Source: Bacteroidales bacterium 45-6 (GTDB taxonomy: Bacteria; Bacteroidota; Bacteroidia; Bacteroidales; Dysgonomonadaceae). Taken from it: 17,637 nt of DNA. This document shows positions 8,189 to 13,824 of the stretch, piece after piece. The position numbers and the translations under genes were made by a program. The DNA is taken from assembly GCA_001897035.1 (NCBI GenBank), contig MKRS01000149.1, forward strand, positions 1 to 17,637, in the 5' to 3' direction. The notes beneath the pieces are model-generated. The model was not told where the DNA came from, searched no databases, and was given only the letters and a program-made list of their open reading frames with translations. Position 1 is the first letter of the stretch. Every line of letters begins with the position of its first letter.

Positions 8189-8947
8189 ATGGCAACAAAA
8201 AAACAATCCGCAAGCGAACAGGAAGTCCCCGTACAGGACAAACTGAAAACCCTTTACCTTCTTCAAACTAAATTGACGGAGATCGACAAAATCAAAACAC
8301 TGAGGGGTGAACTTCCACTCGAAGTGGCCGACCTTGACGACGAAATCGCCGGCTTGAAAACACGTGTGGACAAGTACAAGACAGACCTGAAAGAGGCCGA
8401 AGCAAGCATCTTGTCTTACAAGCAAAAGATACAAGAATCGGGAGCCAAGGTGGAAAGATACAAGAGCCAACTCGACAACGTGCGCAACAACCGTGAATTT
8501 GACCACCTGACGAAGGAAGTCGAATTTGAAACTCTCGAAATGGAACTGGCCGAAAAACGCATCCGTGAATTCACCGTTGAAAGCAAAAACCTGTCCGATC
8601 AAATCGCAAAAAGCGAGGACATCCTCAGCGAAAAAACAATTGACCTGACTCACAAAAGAGATGAACTCGACGAAATCGTTTCCGAAACCAAACAACAGGA
8701 AGAAGTGATCCGCGAAGAGGTGAAAAACATCGAAGCCAAGATAGAAACACGCTTGCTCACTGCCTTCCGCCGCATACGCAAAAGTGCGCGCAACGGTTTG
8801 GCAATCGTCACCCTCCAGCGTGGTGCCTGCGGCGGATGTTTCAACAAGATCCCACCACAAAGACAGATGGACATCAAGCTTGGCAAAAAAGTGATCGTTT
8901 GCGAATATTGCGGACGCATCATGGTTGATGAAGAATTGATGAACTAA
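8189..8947 (+). CDS. Coiled-coil protein with C4 zinc ribbon (DUF164/zf-RING_7 family)
   Basis: A 252-residue protein. Residues ~20-190 are a long, highly charged helical coiled-coil hairpin, and residues 210-245 are a C4 zinc ribbon with Cys214, Cys217, Cys238 and Cys241 (CGGC and CEYC). The R-G-x-C-x-x-C-F-x-x-I-P-P-Q segment is characteristic of this family, related to the structurally studied CT398 of Chlamydia. A nucleic-acid or secretion-related binding role has been suggested for relatives, but the function here is unknown. It follows the Nif3-like gene after 125 bp containing a T-tract but no clear promoter box. A strong terminator follows. Confidence 0.9.
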   Translation: MATKKQSASEQEVPVQDKLKTLYLLQTKLTEIDKIKTLRGELPLEVADLDDEIAGLKTRVDKYKTDLKEAEASILSYKQKIQESGAKVERYKSQLDNVRNNREFDHLTKEVEFETLEMELAEKRIREFTVESKNLSDQIAKSEDILSEKTIDLTHKRDELDEIVSETKQQEEVIREEVKNIEAKIETRLLTAFRRIRKSARNGLAIVTLQRGACGGCFNKIPPQRQMDIKLGKKVIVCEYCGRIMVDEELMN

Positions 8948-8973
8948 TCGTCTTTTTCGGAAAATAAAATAGA

Positions 8974-9020
8974 AAAATAACCGGGCTTGAAAAGGATTGA
9001 TTTTCAGCCCGGTTATTTTA
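8974..9020 (+). terminator. Terminator after the zinc-ribbon gene
   Basis: The stem AATAACCGGGC...GCCCGGTTATT is extended by GAAAA/TTTTC across a one-base bulge, with a short loop near 8994-9000 and T's after 9016. A matching A-run upstream makes it potentially bidirectional. Confidence 0.85.
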
Positions 9021-9080
9021 TCAGAAAAGGCTGAGACTCGTTGCTGATGCAAAAACAGGGAAAAAATCCTGTGTAAAAAT

Positions 9081-9110
9081 TTTGTAGTTTAGAAAAAAGC
9101 ACTACCTTTG
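9081..9110 (+). promoter_or_regulatory. Two-box promoter of tRNA-Val
   Basis: The -33 box TTTG (9081-9084) and the -7 box TACCTTTG (9103-9110) are separated by 18 nt. This is an almost ideal Bacteroidota housekeeping promoter about 39 nt before the tRNA. Confidence 0.8.
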
Positions 9111-9148
9111 CATCGTCTTTAAGAGAAAGACATACTTCAATAAAAATC

Positions 9149-9223
9149 GGGCGTTTAGCTCAGCTGGTTCAGAGCATCTGCCTTACAAGCAGAGGGTCGG
9201 GGGTTCGAATCCCTCAACGCCCA
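9149..9223 (+). tRNA. tRNA-Val(TAC)
   Basis: A complete cloverleaf. Acceptor stem GGGCGTT (9149-9155) pairs perfectly with AACGCCC (9216-9222), with discriminator A at 9223. The anticodon stem TCTGC/GCAGA surrounds loop CTTACAA with anticodon TAC (9184-9186), which reads GUA valine. The T arm has five pairs including one G-T and the loop TTCGAAT. CCA is not encoded (the next bases are CCG). It has its own promoter and terminator. Confidence 0.97.
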
Positions 9224-9233
9224 CCGAAAGAGA

Positions 9234-9263
9234 AGACTTACAAGAAATTGTGAGTCTTTTTTT
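9234..9263 (+). terminator. Terminator after tRNA-Val
   Basis: A 10-bp stem, AGACTTACAA (9234-9243) with TTGTGAGTCT (9248-9257) including one T-G pair, has a GAAA loop and is followed by six T's. The following 9264-9457 is AT-rich and shows no gene. Confidence 0.9.
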
Positions 9264-9457
9264 GTTTTAGAATTAATAATCCGAATATTTGTAGTATTTG
9301 AATTATCCTGAATCTTAAAGGTACGGAGTAGCGTGCTATTCATTCATTTAAAAAATAGTTACATTGAACTCGCGTTCATTACTTCTTATAAATATAACAA
9401 AATATCTATCGATTTTAATTCATATCTATCTGATATTCAAAACAACTTTAACATAGA

Positions 9458-10393
9458 TCATACTCTATCTTGAATAAGCTCTTTATATTGTGTTTTCATC
9501 TCTTCGCTCAAAAATGATCTATCAATAAATTCCAACCACAGAGGCACAACCTTTTCAAATTTAAGAAAGATATTCTCTCCCACTTTTTTGTCCAAACCTG
9601 ATTTAGCAAAAGCAGTTTCAAAATCAGTACGTTTCAATTTTCTCTTTTTGCCATTGAGAGTGAGAGCCAATTCTTCCGTGTCTTCTGGCATCACAAGCTT
9701 TGTGGAAAGCATATCATAAGCGGGAGTCAAAGAATAAATTCCTTTTTGAGTGCTGAATAGCGAAAAGTTCTTCAAGTGCATATCCGAATTACCAGTCAAC
9801 CAACAAAAATAGACTTGTTCCCAAAAGTTTACTAAATCCAGCATAGGCACATTTGAATATTTTGAAATTAACTTTGCTATCTGTTCGTAAGAGCCTTTGT
9901 ATTTATACTCGGTCAATCGTTCAGCAAGTTGGCACATGTCTTCCATCGGAAATTTATTTCCTTGCTCATCCCGATCTATACGGCGAGTGATATAGCACAA
10001 CTCTCCATCTGCAAAACGGATTAATGAATGAGGTACAGTTTTTATCTTGGCTATTTCAGCAAGGTGCATGGTCAGGTCTTCCAATTCGGGCAAATTCGAA
10101 TATATATCAGTTTGAGGCTTTAATATATATCTTCCCCACAGACCTACAATCGTAAAGCGTTTAGGCTGATTTTTCTTTTCCGAAGGTTCTATATCTAAAG
10201 ACAGTTTTGGCTGTACTCCTGTTATTGTCGTTTGACTAAGAACAACCTGTTCTGCTAACACTGAAATATTTTCTTTCATATAGGGTAGTTCGGGAACGGC
10301 CGTTGTTCCAAATATCTTTTTTGCACAAGCAGGATGAAAGCCTGTTTGTCCTTCCTTTAAATCCTGATAACAATACAAACATCTATTATTCAT
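9458..10393 (-). CDS. hipT: HipT-like Ser/Thr kinase toxin (HipA_C without N-subdomain 1)
   Basis: A 311-residue HipA-family kinase that lacks the HipA N-terminal subdomain, which is encoded by the gene just upstream. From the N-terminus it has a zinc-knuckle-like segment (Cys5, Cys8, His20, Cys23). The Gly-rich loop follows with T56-I57-T58-G59 and Q-P-K, then the ATP-binding Lys92 (YILKP). The catalytic loop is GNSDMHLKNFS (Asp204, Asn209), and the metal-binding Asp227 lies in AYDMLST. All key kinase residues are intact. Relatives phosphorylate aminoacyl-tRNA synthetases (GltX for HipA, TrpS for E. coli HipT) and autophosphorylate in the Gly-rich loop. The ATG at 10393 overlaps the hipS stop by 8 nt and gives the MNNRCLYCY start; an ATG at 10405 is also possible. 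The target here is unknown. Confidence 0.87.
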   Translation of the reverse strand: MNNRCLYCYQDLKEGQTGFHPACAKKIFGTTAVPELPYMKENISVLAEQVVLSQTTITGVQPKLSLDIEPSEKKNQPKRFTIVGLWGRYILKPQTDIYSNLPELEDLTMHLAEIAKIKTVPHSLIRFADGELCYITRRIDRDEQGNKFPMEDMCQLAERLTEYKYKGSYEQIAKLISKYSNVPMLDLVNFWEQVYFCWLTGNSDMHLKNFSLFSTQKGIYSLTPAYDMLSTKLVMPEDTEELALTLNGKKRKLKRTDFETAFAKSGLDKKVGENIFLKFEKVVPLWLEFIDRSFLSEEMKTQYKELIQDRV

Positions 10394-10718
10394 AGCTTTC
10401 GGCATTTACAGGCACAACACTAACAGCCCCAATACAATTCTTACAACAAGCCAGTAATAAAGACATTCTATCTCGTTGATTGATCTTCCAACTCCGTTCT
10501 GCAATATTCAAGAGCCACCCCTCAGGTATTAATCCATCAAAGAAAGGGAACAATACTTTGTCACGATATGGCTTGTCGTTCAATGGCATGGTCAAGCTAA
10601 TTGCTTCCGAACCTGAATCATTCAGATAATTGGAATCATACTGAAAGGTAAAGCCGTTTTCATCTTCCGTCAGCATCCCTGCTAACTTATCATACATAAA
10701 TATCTCAGCCTGTTTCAT
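10386..10718 (-). CDS. hipS: HipS-like stand-alone HipA N-terminal domain (probable antitoxin)
   Basis: A 110-residue protein equal to the HipA N-terminal subdomain (Couple_hipA) alone. Visible family elements are ISLTMPL (40-46), LFPFFDGLIPEGWLL (56-70, with Trp68) and GAVSVVP near the C-terminus. In E. coli HipBST the corresponding small protein HipS, not HipB, is the main antitoxin of HipT. A conserved Trp of HipS is reported to reach toward the kinase active site, and Trp68 is the likely counterpart (inference from memory). The start ATG overlaps the hipB stop (ATGA) and the end overlaps hipT, so translation is probably coupled, keeping the three products in balance. This could be a HipA split by mutation, but the neat overlaps argue for a genuine two-gene arrangement. 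Confidence 0.85.
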   Translation of the reverse strand: MKQAEIFMYDKLAGMLTEDENGFTFQYDSNYLNDSGSEAISLTMPLNDKPYRDKVLFPFFDGLIPEGWLLNIAERSWKINQRDRMSLLLACCKNCIGAVSVVPVNAESYE

Positions 10719-10936
10719 AGTTCTAATTTACTTCTATCCATTGGAGCAGGTGCAAGTTCAGCACCAAATAGATTTAATACCTGATTGACTTTGTCCATTC
10801 GTAAGGCTTGTTTGCCTTGTTCCAATTCACGAACAAACCGAAGCCCTACCCCCGCTTTCGCAGAGAGATCTATTTGAGTTAAGCCGTATTGCTTTCGCAT
10901 CTGCTTAACATAAGCTGATAATGATAGATTTTCCAT
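10715..10936 (-). CDS. hipB: HipB-like Xre-family DNA-binding regulator
   Basis: A 73-residue protein formed almost entirely by one HTH_XRE domain (about 8-60; YGLTQIDLSAKAGVGLRFVRELEQGKQ covers the helix-turn-helix). It has a short proline-containing tail, LAPAPMDRSKLEL. It is the first gene of the three-gene hip operon and overlaps hipS by 4 nt. Members of this family dimerise on palindromic operators and repress their own operon together with the HipA- or HipS/T-type partner. Three matching palindromes lie directly upstream, the nearest abutting the start codon. The ATG at 10936 gives a standard-length small HipB. Confidence 0.9.
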   Translation of the reverse strand: MENLSLSAYVKQMRKQYGLTQIDLSAKAGVGLRFVRELEQGKQALRMDKVNQVLNLFGAELAPAPMDRSKLEL

Positions 10937-10939
10937 AAT

Positions 10940-10955
10940 TATACCCTTTGGGTGC
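10940..10955. promoter_or_regulatory. Hip operator O1 (imperfect palindrome)
   Basis: TATACCCTTTGGGTGC is an ACCC/GGGT inverted repeat 4 bp upstream of the hipB start codon. It is the least regular of three related sites, and binding here would cover the translation and transcription start region. Confidence 0.55.
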
Positions 10956-10963
10956 TAAAGTAA

Positions 10964-10971
10964 CAAATAAA
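10964..10971 (-). promoter_or_regulatory. Weak -7 box candidate for the hip operon
   Basis: On the minus strand TTTATTTG differs from TAnnTTTG at one base. It lies between O1 and O2, so its -33 region would fall inside O2. This placement suits repression, but no TTTG -33 box is visible. Confidence 0.3.
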
Positions 10972-10979
10972 CATGTAAT

Positions 10980-10997
10980 TACACCTCTTCGGGTATA
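10980..10997. promoter_or_regulatory. Hip operator O2
   Basis: TACACCTCTTCGGGTATA is an 18-bp near-palindrome of the form TAYACC-N6-GGTATA. It is 41 bp centre-to-centre from O1 and 42 bp from O3. Confidence 0.6.
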
Positions 10998-11021
10998 AAA
11001 AAACAGTAGAAATATTCGCAC

Positions 11022-11039
11022 TATACCTTTTCGGGGATA
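11022..11039. promoter_or_regulatory. Hip operator O3
   Basis: TATACCTTTTCGGGGATA is an 18-bp site sharing the TATACC half-site and the TTCGGG core with O2, centred 42 bp (about four helical turns) further upstream. Confidence 0.6.
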
Positions 11040-11095
11040 ATCTTCCTTGGCAAATATCGATATAAATAGAAAATAAGGGTGCGCCCCGAAAACAG

Positions 11096-11139
11096 GTCGT
11101 ATGTTTGCAGAAAAAATCTATTTTCTACAAACATACGAC
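11096..11139. repeat. Long inverted repeat between hip operon and PUL
   Basis: GTCGTATGTTTGCAGAAAA (11096-11114) pairs with TTTTCTACAAACATACGAC (11121-11139) around a 6-nt loop. It is 19 bp with one mismatch, which becomes a G-U pair in RNA from the minus strand. No U-run follows on either side, so it does not look like an ordinary terminator. Confidence 0.85.
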
Positions 11140-11149
11140 ACCATCCAAC

Positions 11150-11180
11150 GTAAAACAAAGAGGCAAAAAGCCTGTTTTAC
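11150..11180. repeat. Second, bulged inverted repeat next to the first
   Basis: GTAAAAC (11150-11156) pairs with GTTTTAC (11174-11180), and inside it AGGC (11161-11164) pairs with GCCT (11170-11173) around AAAAA. A 4-nt bulge separates the stems. The rest of the 328-bp interval 10937-11264, outside these repeats and the hip operators, shows no gene. Confidence 0.6.
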
Positions 11181-11264
11181 TATTGATTTATAATGAATTA
11201 ATTTTACAAATCGATTGCCGTTATAGTACCTTACTATTTGGACATTATCAACACATTAAATCCT

Positions 11265-13559
11265 TCACCATCCCTTTGACAGCGAGAAGGGATACGATCC
11301 ACTTTTACTTCCCCAATTTTTATTCGGAATTCTGGACATTTCGAAACTGATTTTTCCTCCTTTGAGAAGGTCATCGTGTGCAAACCAGTTTTTGTCATAC
11401 AGCTTATCGTTGACTTTAACAGTCTGTATATAAATATTTTCCTTGGTATTATTTGGAGCATCTATGATTAATTTCTTGCCGTTGGGAAGGCTTATGTCTA
11501 TCTTCTTGAATAGCGGGCTGCCGATGACATATTGATTTGTGCCAGGACATACAGGATAAAATCCCAGGGCACTGAAGACATACCATGCCGAGGTCTGCCC
11601 GTTGTCTTCGTCACCACAATATCCGTCGGGATTTGGGGTGTATAATTTGTCCATCACTTCTCGCAGATGCCCTTGTCCTTTCCAAGGTTGCCCGGCATAA
11701 TTGTACAGGTACAACATGTGTTGTATGGGTTGATTTCCATGGGCATAGTTGCCCATCCCCATGATTTGCATTTCCCTGATTTCGTGAATCACAAAGCCGT
11801 AGTAGGAGCAATCGAAAGCTGGTTCCATATTGAAAATCGTGTCCAATGCTGCGACAAACTTTTCTTTTCCTCCCATCAAATTGGTGAGACCTTGGATGTC
11901 TTGAAAAACCGACCAAGTGTAGTGCAGGCTGTTTCCTTCGGTGAAAGCATCTCCCCATTTCAAGGGGTTGAAGGGGGATTGAAACGATCCATCCAAGTTG
12001 CGTCCACGCATCCATCCTGTTTCCTTATCGAATACATTGGTATAATTCTTCATCCTCTTAGCAAACAAGTCTATTTCTGCCTGTGGCCGTTTCAGCTCTT
12101 TTGCCAGACGCCATATACAGAAATCGGCATAGGCATATTCGAGCGTCCGAGCCACATTCTCTTGTATTCCCACATTGTAGGGTATGTAGCCTAATCGATT
12201 GTAATAATCAGCCCCATACCTACCGGTAGATTTAACTAAAGGGTTGTTTCCCGTAGTGTTCTTCAGTATGGCCTGGTAGAGTGTATTGATGTCATACCCG
12301 CGAATCCCCTTGAGGTAAGAATCAGCAATGATCGATGCTGAGTTGGAGCCTATCATGCAGTCCCGGTGGCCCGGACTTGCCCATTCTGGAAGCCATCCGC
12401 TTTCTTTGTAGGTGTTCTCCAGCCCTTGCATGATTTTGCTGTTTTGGTCGGGGTAGAAAAGAGTGAAAAATGGAAATACGGCACGGAATGTGTCCCAAAA
12501 CCCGTTGTCGGTGAACATGTATCCCGAACAGATTTTCCCGTTGTATGGACTGTAATGTATTATCTTTTGGTTGGCATCTACTTCATAAAATGACCTGGGA
12601 AAGAGCAATATACGGTATAGGCAGGAATAGAACGTGCGGATTTGCCGGGAGTCATCACCTGCTACTTTTATTTTACGAAGCTCTTTTTCCCAGATGGAGG
12701 CAGCTGACAACCTGAGTTGGTCAAAGGATTTGCCTCCTGTTTCCCGTGCAAGATTGATTTCGGCTTGCTCGGGACTGATGAACGAGGACGCCACCTTCAC
12801 GTGTACATGCTCTCCCTTCCGCGTTTTAAAACCTACCACGGCGATAGCATGTTCGCCTTCTGCAAGCAACGATTTGTAGTCTGTTTTACCAGACAAGGAG
12901 GTCGCTGTGGTTTCAAAATCTTTATCAAAAACCGCCACGAAATAGTTTTTGAAATTGTCCGGAACGCCACCACTGTTGTTACGGCAATAGCCGATGATTT
13001 TCCTCTCCGAGGGGATAATCTTTACCATTGAGCCTTTAAAAAACCCGTCGAGCAGAATGTAGGAATGTTCCCGTTCGGGAAATGTGAACCTAAAGCAGGA
13101 AGCGCGCTCGGTTGGAGTCACCTCGGCCGTTACATCGTAATCGGCCAGATATACTTTGTAGTAGTCGGGGCTGGCTATCTCCGCTTTGTGTGAAAACCAA
13201 GACGCCCGTTCTTCTTCATCCACTTTCAAGTCGCCGGTAATCGCCATCAGAGAAAAAGCACCGTAATCGTTGATCCAAGGACTCGGCTGGTGGGTTTGCT
13301 TGATTCCCCTGATCTTGGTGGCATCGTAGCTGTAACACCATCCGTCGCCCATTTTTCCCGTTTGCGGCGTCCAAAAATTCATCCCCCAAGGCAAGGCTAT
13401 GGCAGGATAGGTGTTGCCGCTGGACAGGGCGAAGTTGCTCTGCGTACCCATCAATGGATTCACTTGCGACAGGTAGGGGAAGTTTTCCGCATCCACTTTT
13501 AAGACAATGCCCAATGCCACTAAAAAGAGCAAATTAACTAATACTCTCGAAAATCTCAT
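11265..13559 (-). CDS. GH92-family exo-alpha-mannosidase with Gln at the catalytic-acid position
   Basis: A 764-residue exported protein with a signal peptide of about 22 residues and no lipobox. The GH92 fold signatures are clear: NPLMGTQSNF near the N-terminus, TDNGFWDTFR (about 350-359), YNYAGQPWK (619-627) and the GDEDNGQTSAWYVFSALGFYP block with the calcium/base-region Asp650 and Asp652. GH92 enzymes are calcium-dependent inverting exo-alpha-mannosidases. In the motif that is normally GNEP, this protein has GNQP (Gln610), replacing the presumed general acid. As I recall, the mannosyl-phosphate-directed GH92 enzyme of Cellulosimicrobium cellulans shows the same change. The ATG at 13559 is preferred over an in-frame TTG six bases upstream. 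It is the last gene of the PUL segment. Confidence 0.93.
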   Translation of the reverse strand: MRFSRVLVNLLFLVALGIVLKVDAENFPYLSQVNPLMGTQSNFALSSGNTYPAIALPWGMNFWTPQTGKMGDGWCYSYDATKIRGIKQTHQPSPWINDYGAFSLMAITGDLKVDEEERASWFSHKAEIASPDYYKVYLADYDVTAEVTPTERASCFRFTFPEREHSYILLDGFFKGSMVKIIPSERKIIGYCRNNSGGVPDNFKNYFVAVFDKDFETTATSLSGKTDYKSLLAEGEHAIAVVGFKTRKGEHVHVKVASSFISPEQAEINLARETGGKSFDQLRLSAASIWEKELRKIKVAGDDSRQIRTFYSCLYRILLFPRSFYEVDANQKIIHYSPYNGKICSGYMFTDNGFWDTFRAVFPFFTLFYPDQNSKIMQGLENTYKESGWLPEWASPGHRDCMIGSNSASIIADSYLKGIRGYDINTLYQAILKNTTGNNPLVKSTGRYGADYYNRLGYIPYNVGIQENVARTLEYAYADFCIWRLAKELKRPQAEIDLFAKRMKNYTNVFDKETGWMRGRNLDGSFQSPFNPLKWGDAFTEGNSLHYTWSVFQDIQGLTNLMGGKEKFVAALDTIFNMEPAFDCSYYGFVIHEIREMQIMGMGNYAHGNQPIQHMLYLYNYAGQPWKGQGHLREVMDKLYTPNPDGYCGDEDNGQTSAWYVFSALGFYPVCPGTNQYVIGSPLFKKIDISLPNGKKLIIDAPNNTKENIYIQTVKVNDKLYDKNWFAHDDLLKGGKISFEMSRIPNKNWGSKSGSYPFSLSKGW

Positions 13560-13608
13560 ACTCAATGTATTATTTAGATAATCCTGTTTATTCTTCTACA
13601 AATTGTTG

Positions 13609-13636
13609 TGAAACAAGATTGTGATTTCTTGTTTCA
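13609..13636. repeat. 10-bp inverted repeat upstream of the GH92 gene
   Basis: TGAAACAAGA (13609-13618) pairs perfectly with TCTTGTTTCA (13627-13636) around an 8-nt loop. It lies 50 bp before the GH92 start in the 265-bp gap. No U-run follows in the minus direction. Confidence 0.6.
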
Positions 13637-13733
13637 ACCGATACAACCGCTATGCCCCTTACTGTTGAAATTGTTTCTGCCTTATGCCAGTTAGATTTAT
13701 ATCAGCCATAGAGAACGAATGCTATTTGGTGAG

Positions 13734-13799
13734 TAATCGGCGAAAGGCTCAGTACCGTTTTCGAAGGAGGAAAAAGATGCCTGTGTCTTTCGCCGATTA
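13734..13799. repeat. 13-bp inverted repeat with 40-nt spacer
   Basis: TAATCGGCGAAAG (13734-13746) and CTTTCGCCGATTA (13787-13799) are perfect inverse copies. On the minus strand this hairpin begins 26 nt after the GLUG-protein stop codon. It could be a weak terminator, an mRNA-stability stem or a regulator site. Confidence 0.7.
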
Positions 13800-13824
13800 T
13801 ATCAGGGGTATTGTTTCGGGTTTG

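Noticed and set aside
8156..9052. Long minus-strand open frame (298 codons) opposite the zinc-ribbon gene
   Set aside because: It is antisense to a protein with clear coiled-coil and C4 zinc-ribbon motifs, and the translation is Phe/His-rich and family-less, typical of a shadow frame.
9155..9343. Minus-strand open frame of 62 codons ending in ALRDSNPRPSACKADALNQLS
   Set aside because: It is the antisense of tRNA-Val and its terminator. This peptide string is a well-known spurious translation of tRNA genes.
10386..10405. Frameshift splitting a single hipA gene
   Set aside because: The junction is a clean overlap (stop TAA within ATGAATAA), each part is a complete domain, and the kinase carries its own extra N-terminal Cys/His segment, so it looks like two genuine genes.
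9149..11139. tRNA-Val as an integration site with a duplicated 3' end
   Set aside because: I found no second copy of the tRNA 3' end around the right side of the hip block and no integrase gene in the window.
13560..13565. TTG start two codons upstream of the GH92 ATG
   Set aside because: The ATG at 13559 begins a standard signal peptide (MRFSRVLV); a TTG start is unnecessary.
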